From Pararhizobium arenae (GTDB taxonomy: Bacteria > Pseudomonadota > Alphaproteobacteria > Rhizobiales > Rhizobiaceae), in contig NZ_MOOY01000010.1 of assembly GCF_001931685.1 (NCBI RefSeq), forward strand, positions 1 to 64,000: a DNA stretch of 64,000 nt, read 5' to 3'. Below are positions 42,816-52,600 of this stretch, in pieces. Position numbers and translations under genes: made by a program. The notes under the pieces are model-generated. The model was given only the letters and a program-made list of their open reading frames with translations, made no database searches and had not been told where the DNA came from. Within the stretch, counting starts at the first letter, position 1; each line of letters starts with the position of its first letter.

Positions 42816-43133
42816 ATGGATGAGATTGGAAAACCAGTCCCGAAGGGCGTGGTCGACGTCAGTCGTGACTTTGTTGGTGTTGAAGAGCACAATGTCAACG
42901 TTGAAAAAGAGCTGAGCCGGTTGAGGAAGCAAGTTAGTCATTTGCGAACGCGGGCAGAAAATCTTGGTCTTAATGCTCGCGAACACGTCGGCACTTCAAA
43001 TGCTTTAATTGCTAGCTGTATGTTCTCAGGGATTCTGTGCGCCTTTCTGGCTTTGGGCCAAGGCCTTGCCGTGGCCCGGCGACGGAGACGGCGCACTTTT
43101 CCAGCCATGAAGTACCTACGGATCCAAAGCTAA
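42816..43133 (+). CDS. Small coiled-coil membrane protein
   Basis: 105 residues from the ATG at 42816 (AAAAGGAGGATGTC). A soluble heptad-like helix (VEKELSRLRKQVSHLRTRAEN) is followed by one hydrophobic helix (NALIASCMFSGILCAFLALGQGLAV) and an Arg cluster. The layout resembles ElaB/YqjD/DUF883 tail-anchored stress proteins, but the sequence match is not clear. An EcfG promoter precedes it. Confidence 0.65.
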   Translation: MDEIGKPVPKGVVDVSRDFVGVEEHNVNVEKELSRLRKQVSHLRTRAENLGLNAREHVGTSNALIASCMFSGILCAFLALGQGLAVARRRRRRTFPAMKYLRIQS

Positions 43134-43313
43134 TGATGCGATCCGCTGGAGCGGCGGTCTGAGGCCGGCGCGCACGATCCAGAGATTTCAGTAACGCACA
43201 AACGACGTGAACATTGCTTCAGGCTATCGCAAGCAGTTTGAAGATTAATTGAACGCGAAGGCTGTGCGGCGCCGCAGTATGCCATAACGATATACCGTTA
43301 TCCGGAGTTTCAA

Positions 43314-43547
43314 ATGAAGATCCATTTTACGTACGATGAAGGCCGCGGCGTTCAGCACGATGGAACATATGAGTTCACGGACATTGCCGCTGCGAAGGCC
43401 GAGGCTGTGAGATTTATAGCCCAAACATTAAGCGATAACACCGTAGGGGAGAAGACGTCAGCGTGCGCCGTCGCCGGCTTTGATGAGACCGGCAGTCCAA
43501 TTTTCACCGTTCGCATGGATCTAGTGATTGAGGATGCAGCAATTTGA
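43314..43547 (+). CDS. DUF6894-like small protein
   Basis: 77 residues: MKIHFTYDEGRGVQHDGTYE, a helix DIAAAKAEAVRFIAQTL, and a closing beta pair FDETGSPIFTVRMDLVIE. It follows the DUF6894 layout but is more divergent than the members at 3845 and 60328. No stress promoter found. Confidence 0.65.
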   Translation: MKIHFTYDEGRGVQHDGTYEFTDIAAAKAEAVRFIAQTLSDNTVGEKTSACAVAGFDETGSPIFTVRMDLVIEDAAI

Positions 43548-43738
43548 TGCTTTAGGTCCCTGCCGTTGCGATCATCAGCTTCAACGCCTTTGCCTGCAAA
43601 GTGACAGCAATGTTGCGGCAAAAGCTCGAGGTCAACGGTTGCATCGCATTATAGGTGGCTTTATCCGACCAGTGATATCAGTAAGGGCGCCTCCGTTGGT
43701 TGCTAAGAGCCACCTTAAAGTCTCCTGATATAGCTCCC

Positions 43739-44320
43739 TCAGGTGGCATTGTCGCCAGATTTTGTTCCGCTTCCTGCGCCAGCTGATATGTCTTCCTTGT
43801 CTTGGAGCTTTTTGTGGCTGGCATAGCGCGCTGCCTCTATACCCTGCGGAAAGCCGCTGCGGTCGCTATAGCTGCGGACCTTCCCATTTTCCCTGCGGTG
43901 CCGTGCTGCAATAGCGCCCTTTGCAATGAGATCTAAAAACGTCACGCCGGCAACTAATAACAGTGCCAAAGCCGCATTGCCGCGCTTGCGGTTGTCGGGT
44001 CGCATGGCGGTTGCCAAAGTGGCGATGTCCAGAGCGTCGCCCACGATGCGGCTTTGCAGCCCAGCCTGCCGATCGACAGACAGCGTCATGATCCCCGACG
44101 CTACCTCACGAACGCCAAAGGCGCGAACCAGATTTTCGTTGCCGCGCATGCCGAGCGCGCCTGTGATCTTCTCTGCTGCAAAAAGCTCTACTAGTCCTAA
44201 TCCGATGCTGAACCAGCCGAGATCGCGGGCCAGTCGATCTGCGGACCCGAACGAGCTTGGGCCGGCCTCAATTAGCCGCGGATCGCCTGCCGGGCGGCTC
44301 ATGGAGTTGAGAAATATCAT
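43739..44320 (-). CDS. Membrane protein of unknown function downstream of zinc alcohol dehydrogenase
   Basis: 193 residues. Hydrophobic segments near 28-50 (DLGWFSIGLGLVELFAAEKI), 85-110 and 130-150 suggest three or four helices; the tail is hydrophilic. The N-terminal part resembles the membrane half of proteins often fused to SRPBCC/cyclase domains, here without that domain. It starts 12 bases after the alcohol dehydrogenase stop, so the two form one operon. Confidence 0.7.
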   Translation of the reverse strand: MIFLNSMSRPAGDPRLIEAGPSSFGSADRLARDLGWFSIGLGLVELFAAEKITGALGMRGNENLVRAFGVREVASGIMTLSVDRQAGLQSRIVGDALDIATLATAMRPDNRKRGNAALALLLVAGVTFLDLIAKGAIAARHRRENGKVRSYSDRSGFPQGIEAARYASHKKLQDKEDISAGAGSGTKSGDNAT

Positions 44321-44332
44321 ATCGAAATCTCC

Positions 44333-45508
44333 TTACGGTTTCAGAACAACCTTGATGCAGCTGTCTCGCTTGTCGCGAAAGACCTTGTACATTTCTGGCC
44401 CCTCTTCGAGGCTGGCGGTGTGCGTGATTACAAAAGAGGGGTCGATTTGTCCTTCCTCGATGCGGCGCACGAGGTCGTCGGTCCAGCGACGCACATGTGT
44501 CTGCCCCATCCGGAAGGTCAGACCCTTGTTCATGGCCTGACCCATAGGAATTTTGTCAACTAGACCGCTATAGACCCCGGGGATCGAAATGATGCCGCCA
44601 GGGCGGCAGACGTAGATCATCTCACGCAGGACATGCGGCCGGTCGCTTTCCAGCATCACCATCTGCTTGGCGCGGTCCAGGAGAGTGTCCGGTTGACCCA
44701 TCGACACATGACTCTCGAGACCTACGGCGTCGATGCATTTTTCTGGTCCCTTACCTTGCGTCAGTTCGTTGAGGCGCTCTACAACGCTTTCCTCCTCGAA
44801 ATTGATGGTCGTTGCACCTCCGGCTTCAGCCATGGAAAGCCGCTCCGGAATGCGATCGATGGCAATCACCTGCTTTGCTCCCAGAAGTACGGCACTGCGG
44901 ATCGTCATCTGACCAACCGGCCCGCAGCCCCACACGACGACGGTATCGGTCGGCTCAATGTCGCACTGCGCGGCCGCTTGCCAACCCGTCGGAAAGATGT
45001 CGCCGAGAAACAGCACCTGCTCATCGGTAAGACTGTCCGGCACCTTGATGTGGGTCTCGTCTGCGAAGGGTACCCTAAGATATTCGGCCTGACCGCCAGG
45101 GTAACCTCCTGTTAGATGGGTGTAGCCGAACAAACCCGCCGTCGTATGGCCAAACACCTTATCCGCCGTTTCCTTGTTACGGTTCGTGCGCTCGCAGACG
45201 GAGAAGTTGCCGCGCTTGCATTGCTCGCATTCACCGCAGTTGATCGTGAAGGGTACGACGATACGATCGCCCTTCTTCAGACGTCCGTTCATCTGCGAGC
45301 CGGTCTCGACGACCTCTCCCATCATCTCGTGTCCCATCACATCGCCCGGCTTCATCGCGGGGATGAAATTGTGGAACAGGTGAAGGTCGGAGCCGCAAAT
45401 CGCACAACTCGTCACCTTGATGATCGCATCGCGGGGATGTTCGATCTCAGGGTCCGACACAGTATCGCATCGGATGTCTTCTTTGCCATGCCAAACGAGT
45501 GCGCGCAT
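44333..45508 (-). CDS. Zinc-dependent alcohol dehydrogenase
   Basis: 391 residues from the ATG at 45508 (GGCAGGAGATTGTG). MDR-family enzyme: catalytic zinc ligands in [12 protein letters not shown] and GHEMMG, structural zinc cluster in [15 protein letters not shown], Rossmann loop [11 protein letters not shown]. It resembles the long-chain, glutathione-independent formaldehyde dehydrogenase-like group common in rhizobia. Probably oxidises an aldehyde or alcohol with NAD(P)+. An EcfG promoter lies at 45602-45626. Confidence 0.92.
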   Translation of the reverse strand: MRALVWHGKEDIRCDTVSDPEIEHPRDAIIKVTSCAICGSDLHLFHNFIPAMKPGDVMGHEMMGEVVETGSQMNGRLKKGDRIVVPFTINCGECEQCKRGNFSVCERTNRNKETADKVFGHTTAGLFGYTHLTGGYPGGQAEYLRVPFADETHIKVPDSLTDEQVLFLGDIFPTGWQAAAQCDIEPTDTVVVWGCGPVGQMTIRSAVLLGAKQVIAIDRIPERLSMAEAGGATTINFEEESVVERLNELTQGKGPEKCIDAVGLESHVSMGQPDTLLDRAKQMVMLESDRPHVLREMIYVCRPGGIISIPGVYSGLVDKIPMGQAMNKGLTFRMGQTHVRRWTDDLVRRIEEGQIDPSFVITHTASLEEGPEMYKVFRDKRDSCIKVVLKP

Positions 45509-45601
45509 CACAATCTCCTGCCGCTGTTTCGTTGATCGCTGGTGAGTGGTCTGCGTCTTGAAGTGAAGAGACACGCATCACCGACCCATCGCTAGGCCGC
45601 C

Positions 45602-45626
45602 AACAACAGTGTTTCGCAGAAGTTCC
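45602..45626 (-). promoter_or_regulatory. EcfG-type promoter of alcohol dehydrogenase operon
   Basis: GGAAC (45622-45626, minus strand), 16 bases, TGTT (45602-45605), about 93 bases before the start at 45508. The rest of 45509-45863 has no gene. Confidence 0.58.
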
Positions 45627-45863
45627 CTGAAGTTTTTTATCTCTGCGCGGGGTGAAGGAAGTCCACTCTTCACCCGGCTGAGCCATCCATTCGTTAAAGG
45701 TGCCGTCGGCCGTCAGGCCAGACGCTCCTAAAGCCTCCACGGCAGGCCAAGCGCACAGGAAGGTTCCGCTGGCAAGGTCCCTTGGTACGCTATCGCACAG
45801 TGCTGATTTAAGTCGGGATTAACGAGAGGGAAGATAACGTACGTCACCAGCGTAGAACGAGGC

Positions 45864-48086
45864 ATGACGCCGACTGGGGCCCATGTTCAGCCGGGCAACA
45901 ATAACTGGTGCCCTATCGTGAATACGCCCAAATACCTCGTGAAATTCCGCCTGGCAGTGGTGATTGTCAGTTGCCTTCTCATCATCACGTATCTCGCAAT
46001 TCTTGGCCTTGTTGTTTCTGGCGCCTTTCGCTCGATGGCCGACACTGCGGACGCAATTGATGACAAGCGGGCGATTACTGCAGCAAATGGCGCGCTTGAA
46101 TCTCTACGCACGCATCTCGGGGCAACCGTGCGGGATAACGCGTATTGGGATGACGCCTATGAGAAGATGGGGGCTCCAGATGCCGTCGAATGGGCGACGG
46201 AGAATTGGGGATCGACCACGGTCGACTATCCTCTCTACGATACCGCCGTGGTTATCGACCCCGAGGGCGAACCGCTCATAGCCTATCACAAAGGTGAACC
46301 GCTCCCGGATCTCGTAAGGTTCTTTAAAGGGAAGCTTGAGCCGATATTGTCGGCTGCACGGAAGCCGGACCCAGGTCGCGACGCGCTTCCGGTTGCGTTC
46401 ATCGAAACCCGCGAGGGCATAGCCGTCGTTGGCGCAGCCGCCATTCAGCCGTATGAGTTTGAGAAGGGCAGCACGCTCGCCAATCTGAAAGTGCTTCTAT
46501 TTTCAAAGCAGCTTACCGAGGACGTCGTCGCGGATATCAGCAAAACGTTCACGATTGCAGGCCTGTCACTTGAGAGGTCTGTCGATGAGCGTTCTCTTCA
46601 CGCATCTCTCCGGGATATCGCGGGGCAGGAGATTGCCTATTTCGCCTGGCCCCATGTGGCCCCAGGATCCACGAGCTATGTGCGCGTTCGTCCGGTGTTG
46701 ATCGTATCGGGGCTTATGCTCTTGCTGCTTCTCGCAGGGATTGCCGTCGCCGGGTATGGGATTTTCCGTGCGGTCAAAAGCGGAGAGCGCGCGGCTGACT
46801 ACAGGGCGAAACATGACGCCTTAACGGGCTTGTTGAACCGCGCCGGCTTTTTCGAGAAAATGGACATAGCGTTGGAGACAGCTCCAGCAACGACCAGCTT
46901 GCACATGATCGACCTGGACGGATTTAAACCCGTTAATGATGCTTGGGGGCATGCAGTCGGCGACCAACTGATACAGGCAGTTGCGGAACGGCTTATAAAA
47001 ACCCTTCCCAACAATGCCGTGATCTCTCGGCTGGGCGGCGATGAGTTCGCGGTGGTTGGTCGTGGCCACGCCGATCTTGAACGTGATACGATCCATTTGA
47101 TCCTCAGTGCTTTATCAATACCGTTTGTAATCGGCGGGAGGAGCATCGAGATAAGTGGAAGTATTGGTACGTCGAATACGCGGCAAACGGAATTGGATGC
47201 ATCTGAACTTCTACGTCAGGCAGATCTCGCTCTTTACCGCGCGAAAGACCGTGGACGTGGAACCAGCGTCTTATTTGATGTGTCGATAGATGAAGACGTC
47301 ACCAAAACTGCGTTGCTAGAGCAAGAACTGCGCAGGGCACTTGTGAACGGAGATGTCCGTGCCGTGTTTCAGCCTCTAATGGATGCGGCGTCGCGCGAGG
47401 TCAAAGGCGTGGAGGCGCTCGCTCGTTGGACGAGTCCCACCCGCGGCGACCTGCCGCCTGATGTATTCATCAAGGTGGCAGAGAAAGCCGGACTGATCGA
47501 TCAGCTCGGATTCTCAATCCTCAAGAAAACAGTCGCGGAAGCCGCGCGATGGCCGGGTATCGGCGTATCGGTTAACGTCTCACCTTTGCAGTTGAGCAAC
47601 CCTTATTTCGCCGCGGAGGTTGAAGTCATCTTGACAGCTGCCGGCTTTGACCCGGCGAGACTGACGGTTGAAGTCACGGAAGGTGTGTTGATCGCTAGTC
47701 CCGATCTCGCTAAACGTACGTTCTCGACGCTGCGAAGCCTCGGGATCAAAATTGCGCTAGACGATTTCGGAAGCGGTTTTGCTAGCATCGGCGCCCTTCG
47801 GGAGTTTGGGTTCGATCGGATGAAGATCGATCGGTCGCTCGTCAAAGCCCTTGACTATGACGGGGATCACAGGCAGGTCCTACAGGCAACGATTGCGCTA
47901 GCGAAGGCATTGCGGCTACCGGTCACGGCTGAAGGCGTAGAGACCGAGGAACAAGCCGTAATGGTAAGACTGTCAGGCTGCGATCAGCTTCAGGGCTTTC
48001 TCTTCGGTACACCCAAAACCGCTGATGAAATCACATCTTTGTATTTCGCTTCTCCAGATGCATTGGCAAGCCACAGACCTCAATGA
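45864..48086 (+). CDS. CHASE4-like-GGDEF-EAL membrane c-di-GMP enzyme
   Basis: 740 residues. Transmembrane helices at about 30-52 and 278-297 enclose a periplasmic CHASE4-like domain (NAYWDDAYEKM, ENWGSTTVDY). GGDEF has an intact RLGGDEFAVV (about 389-398). EAL has GVEALARWTS (about 515-524), VEVTEGVL, LDDFGSGFASI, MKIDRSL and TAEGVET. Both active sites look complete. The start is uncertain: MTPTGAHV at 45864, or a GTG closer to the helix. Stands alone. Confidence 0.9.
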   Translation: MTPTGAHVQPGNNNWCPIVNTPKYLVKFRLAVVIVSCLLIITYLAILGLVVSGAFRSMADTADAIDDKRAITAANGALESLRTHLGATVRDNAYWDDAYEKMGAPDAVEWATENWGSTTVDYPLYDTAVVIDPEGEPLIAYHKGEPLPDLVRFFKGKLEPILSAARKPDPGRDALPVAFIETREGIAVVGAAAIQPYEFEKGSTLANLKVLLFSKQLTEDVVADISKTFTIAGLSLERSVDERSLHASLRDIAGQEIAYFAWPHVAPGSTSYVRVRPVLIVSGLMLLLLLAGIAVAGYGIFRAVKSGERAADYRAKHDALTGLLNRAGFFEKMDIALETAPATTSLHMIDLDGFKPVNDAWGHAVGDQLIQAVAERLIKTLPNNAVISRLGGDEFAVVGRGHADLERDTIHLILSALSIPFVIGGRSIEISGSIGTSNTRQTELDASELLRQADLALYRAKDRGRGTSVLFDVSIDEDVTKTALLEQELRRALVNGDVRAVFQPLMDAASREVKGVEALARWTSPTRGDLPPDVFIKVAEKAGLIDQLGFSILKKTVAEAARWPGIGVSVNVSPLQLSNPYFAAEVEVILTAAGFDPARLTVEVTEGVLIASPDLAKRTFSTLRSLGIKIALDDFGSGFASIGALREFGFDRMKIDRSLVKALDYDGDHRQVLQATIALAKALRLPVTAEGVETEEQAVMVRLSGCDQLQGFLFGTPKTADEITSLYFASPDALASHRPQ

Positions 48087-48145
48087 CCGACAGCCTTCTT
48101 CAGGTTCAAAAACCGGAGATTGAGGTTTCCTATGTCCGATTATAT

Positions 48146-48262
48146 TCAAATAAATGCGTCGCTAACGCCAAAGGCCGCGATGCCAATCATGACGGTTAAA
48201 CCCCCGATCCACTTTGCGCGTCTAACCCGCCGCGTATAAACGCCTTCCCGGTCGTAAGTCAT
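48146..48262 (-). CDS. Tiny single-pass membrane protein
   Basis: 38 residues from the ATG at 48262 (GGAGTGAAA): a basic head (MTYDREGVYTRRVRRAKW) and one hydrophobic helix (IGGLTVMIGIAAFGV). Not recognised. Confidence 0.55.
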   Translation of the reverse strand: MTYDREGVYTRRVRRAKWIGGLTVMIGIAAFGVSDAFI

Positions 48263-48482
48263 TTTCACTCCTTCATGGCGTAGCCGGTCGTACTGACCTT
48301 CCCCGCAGCAGGGGCGCCGCGTGCGAGATATCAGCCTGAAGCTTGCGCCAGACTAGATTTCGCTGTGTCCGATAACGTACGATCACTGCTGCGGAAGTTG
48401 CTGGAGCGGCGGTTTTTGCCCCATCGCCGCCTCGATCATGAAAAGGGGCCTCAAAAACTTCTCGCGCCAAACTCGGCGCTCG

Positions 48483-48746
48483 CTACACCGAACGCCGGTT
48501 CTTCAATACGATCGCAAGGATGATCAAGATGAACGCGGCAAGACGTAGGAGATAAATCCAGCTTCGTTCTTCAACTGGCAGATTGGAAAGCGCAAGCAAG
48601 GCCTGATTGGCGGCCAGCAGCCAGAACGCGGCGGCAAAGGCCACGAAAAGCGCATCGCGGGTTCGCGCCCAGAACCGGATGAAGAACAATCCGGAAACTA
48701 GGAAACCCATCGTAATAAGGCCAGAGACGAAAGCAAACGTGCTCAT
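48483..48746 (-). CDS. DUF5985-like small membrane protein
   Basis: 87 residues with three hydrophobic helices: FAFVSGLITMGFLVSGLFFI, FVAFAAAFWLLAANQALLAL and YLLRLAAFILIILAIVL. FWARTRDALF and AANQALLAL are typical of the DUF5985 family. The ATG overlaps the stop of the upstream gene (ATGA), so the two are translationally coupled. Function unknown. Confidence 0.75.
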   Translation of the reverse strand: MSTFAFVSGLITMGFLVSGLFFIRFWARTRDALFVAFAAAFWLLAANQALLALSNLPVEERSWIYLLRLAAFILIILAIVLKNRRSV

Positions 48747-49012
48747 TCCGACTCCCAAACGAGGCCAAACAGCAATACGCTGACGGCTACCAAAGAGGCT
48801 CCATGACGCCAGATCTGGAAGTCGATCTCGGGGAAGATCAAGATGTCAAACAACACCGCGAGGTTGTTGAGCGAGAGAAATGTAAAGCAGAGGCCTGCCC
48901 AAAGCAGAAGGCGGGTTTGAGATCGCCGGTACCCTCTTATTAGCAGCCATGAACAGGTGCCGCTCGTGAGGAGGCATAGAAGGTAGATAGCCACTTGAAC
49001 GATCTGGTTCAC
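48743..49012 (-). CDS. DUF5985-like small membrane protein
   Basis: 89 residues with three helices (IYLLCLLTSGTCSWLLI, LLLWAGLCFTFLSLNNLAVLF, GASLVAVSVLLFGLVW). It is a paralogue of the downstream gene, sharing the LLLWAGLCF/N-NLAVL pattern. The GTG start overlaps the stop of the 169-residue gene upstream. The pair may form a heteromeric membrane unit; this is inference from the coupling. Confidence 0.75.
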   Translation of the reverse strand: MNQIVQVAIYLLCLLTSGTCSWLLIRGYRRSQTRLLLWAGLCFTFLSLNNLAVLFDILIFPEIDFQIWRHGASLVAVSVLLFGLVWESE

Positions 49013-49518
49013 CGAGGGGGTTTCCTTAAAAGGAAGGCGTCCGAGAATGACGTGAGCTTAGCGCTCGTACGCCCGAAAATGATGCGTCTGATGTAGTTGG
49101 GACGAGCGCGGTATTCTTCCTCCAATTTTGTTACAAATGCAGCGAGGTCAGGCGATACGGCGGCGTAGCGGACAGTCTTTTCATCCAACTCCACCAAGAG
49201 GCCTGCGCCACCCAGGCAATGCACCGATTGTGCGACCACCAGGTCGCTGCTTCGCAGTTCGATTACCAGATCTGTTTTTGTCCAGACGCGATCTGGTTGA
49301 GAATAAACAAGGAGCAGCATGTCCAGCGACCACACCGAATCAAGACAGTTCTCAACCATCTCGACAAAGTTCGATTCGGGCGGCACGCTTTGCGTCATCC
49401 CCAACGGTTTAAAATTTCGCGGCGATCGGATCAACCCGTCGCGTTGAAATTGTGCGGGCGCAGCGCAAAGTACCAGTCGGTTCAGCAAGAAACGTCGCTG
49501 TTTTCGCGTCGTCTTCAT
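49009..49518 (-). CDS. Putative winged-helix-like protein of the DUF5985 operon
   Basis: 169 residues. SVWSLDMLLLVYSQPDRVWTKTDLVIELR..VVAQSVHCLGGAGLLVEL reads like a compact winged-helix domain (three helices and a wing). The N-terminal 40 residues are basic. The start could be the ATG at 49518 or an internal one (MTQSVPPES). It is first in a coupled three-gene unit, divergent from the giant HAMP kinase 106 bases away. A role in controlling that unit is inferred. Confidence 0.6.
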   Translation of the reverse strand: MKTTRKQRRFLLNRLVLCAAPAQFQRDGLIRSPRNFKPLGMTQSVPPESNFVEMVENCLDSVWSLDMLLLVYSQPDRVWTKTDLVIELRSSDLVVAQSVHCLGGAGLLVELDEKTVRYAAVSPDLAAFVTKLEEEYRARPNYIRRIIFGRTSAKLTSFSDAFLLRKPPR

Positions 49519-49623
49519 AAAAATTTTAGGGCGCGTTTCGTACGGTAGATGACGCTGGAAATGACGCCATGGATTTATTCTCCACCCGCCCTAATTACGG
49601 CCCGTTGAGTGGAGGGGTTTTCA

Positions 49624-52600
49624 ATGGGCAGGCAAGGCAGCGAAGTTCAGCGCGATCAGAATACGGACGGATTTGATGAGCGCGCGGCGGCGACAATTAA
49701 GGGCAGCGATGCTCGCGCGCTTCTTGAGGCGCTGCTTGCCATGCGCAATGGCGATTTCACGGCCCGGATGCGCTCGGACCTGACGGGCATAACCGGTAAG
49801 ATCGCCGATACGCTCAACGATATTATCGCCGCCAACCAAAAAATGGCCTCCCAGCTCGAAAATGTCGGCCAGGTCGTAGGCCGGGACGGGCGGACAAGCA
49901 CCCGGGTTCGTCTAGGGCTGGCAGGCGGCTCGTGGTCGGACATGGAAGTCTCGATCAACACGCTCATCGATGATCTTGTCTGGCCTACGGCTGCTGTGAC
50001 CAGAACGGTTACCGCCGTCGCCAAAGGCGACCTGCTTCAGACAGTCCCGCTCGACGTCGATGGGAGACCGCTGAAGGGGGAATTTCTTCGCTCTGCGGAA
50101 ATCGTCAACACGATGATCAAGCAGTTGAGCGTCTTTACCTCGGAAGTAACGCGCGTTGCTCGCGAGGTGGGTACCGACGGCAAACTTGGCGGACAGGCTC
50201 AGGTCTCAGAGGTGACTGGGGTCTGGAAGGAGTTGACGGAGAGCGTGAACTCCATGGCCTCCAACCTGACGGCGCAGGTGAGAAACATCGCAGAAGTGAC
50301 GATCGCCGTCGCCAATGGCGACCTTTCTAAGAAAATCACCGTCGACGTGAGAGGCGAAATCCTGCAGCTCAAGGAAGCTATCAACACGATGGTGGACCAG
50401 CTTCGCTCTTTCGCATCGGAAGTCACTCGCGTCGCCAGAGAAGTTGGTACCGAAGGAAAGCTTGGCGGCCAGGCACTTGTTCCGGGTGTTGCGGGCACAT
50501 GGAAGGACCTGACGGACTCGGTCAACGCTATGTGCGGCAACCTGACGGCACAGGTGCGCAACATCGCCCAGGTGACAACGGCGGTTGCGCGTGGCGACCT
50601 ATCACGCAAGATCACAGTGGATGTTTCGGGGGAAATCCTTGAGCTGAAGGAGACCATCAACACGATGGTCGACCAGCTCAACGGTTTTGCCGGTGAAGTG
50701 ACGCGTGTGGCGCGCGAAGTGGGTACTGAGGGGCGTCTTGGCGGTCAGGCTCAAGTGCCCGGAGTAGCCGGCACCTGGAAAGACTTGACCGACAACGTCA
50801 ATTCCATGGCGTCAAATCTGACCGCGCAGGTTCGTAACATTGCGGAGGTGTCAACAGCGATCGCGAACGGCGACTTGTCGAAGAAGATTACCGTGTCGGT
50901 TTCAGGCGAAATCCTTGAGCTGAAGGAGACCATCAACACGATGGTCGACCAGCTCAACGGCTTTGCCGGCGAGGTCACGCGGGTGGCGCGGGAAGTGGGC
51001 ACTGAGGGACGCCTGGGTGGACAAGCGCAGGTGCCGGGGGTGGCCGGAACCTGGAAAGACCTGACCGACAATGTGAATTCCATGGCATCGAACCTGACTG
51101 CCCAGGTCCGCAACATCGCTGAGGTTTCGACCGCAATCGCCAGTGGTGACCTATCCAAGAAGATTACCGTAGATGTAAAAGGTGAGATCCTTCAGCTCAA
51201 GCAGACGATCAACACGATGGTGGACCAGTTGAATGCATTCGCCGGCGAAGTCACTCGCGTGGCGCGTGAGGTGGGAACCGAAGGGCAGCTGGGGGGGCAG
51301 GCAAACGTTCGCGGTGTGGCGGGCACCTGGAAAGACCTGACGGATTCAGTGAATTCGATGGCCTCGAATCTCACAGGGCAGGTGCGAAATATCGCCGAAG
51401 TCGCGACGGCCGTGGCTCAGGGCGACCTGTCTAAAAAAATCACGGTGACCGTTTCGGGGGAAATTCTGGAGCTGAAGGAGACCATCAACACGATGGTCGA
51501 CCAGCTCAACGGCTTTGCTGGCGAGGTCACCCGTGTAGCGCGCGAAGTCGGCACTGAAGGACGGCTTGGCGGTCAGGCGAACGTGACCGGGGTTGCCGGC
51601 ACCTGGAAGGACCTGACTGACTCCGTCAATTCTATGGCCGGCAACCTAACGGCCCAAGTCCGCAATATCGCCGAAGTGTCGACCGCGATCGCCAATGGCG
51701 ACCTTTCTCGCAAAATTACCGTCGATGTGAAAGGCGAGATTCTGCAGCTGAAAGAGACGCTGAACACCATGGTGGATCAGTTGAACCGGTTTGCCTCGGA
51801 AGTCACGCGTGTGGCGCGCGAAGTCGGCACGGAAGGGAAGCTTGGCGGTCAGGCGCAGGTGCCGGGCGTCGCGGGAACGTGGAAGGATCTGACGGAAAAC
51901 GTCAATTCCATGGCGTCCAACCTGACCGGTCAGGTCCGCAACATCGCCGAGGTGACGACTGCCGTCGCGCGGGGCGACCTTTCACGCAAAATCACTGTGG
52001 ATGTGAAGGGCGAAATTCTCGAGCTCAAAAACACCATCAACACCATGGTGGATCAGCTGAACGCATTTGCAGGCGAAGTGACACGCGTCGCCCGCGAGGT
52101 CGGGACGGAAGGAAAGCTTGGCGGGCAGGCGCAAGTGCCCGGTGTTGCCGGTACATGGAAGGACCTGACCGACTCGGTCAACTCGATGGCGGGTAACCTG
52201 ACCGCGCAGGTGCGCAATATCGCTGAGGTCGCGACGGCCATCGCCAATGGCGACCTCAGCCGAAAAATCACCGTCGACGTGCGTGGCGAAATCCTGCTGC
52301 TCAAGGATACGCTTAACACCATGGTCGATCAGCTTCGTTCATTCGCAGGTGAAGTCACCCGCGTGGCGCGTGAAGTGGGTACGGATGGCCGTCTGGGTGG
52401 CCAGGCCGTGGTGCCGGGGGTTGCCGGTACGTGGAAGGATTTGACCGACAACGTCAACCTGCTAGCGGCAAACCTCACCACGCAGGTCCGCAATATTGCT
52501 GAAGTGACGACCGCGGTGGCGCGCGGCGACCTTTCGCGCAAGATCACCGTCGATGTGAAGGGCGAAATTCTCGAACTGAAAAACACCATCAACACAATGG

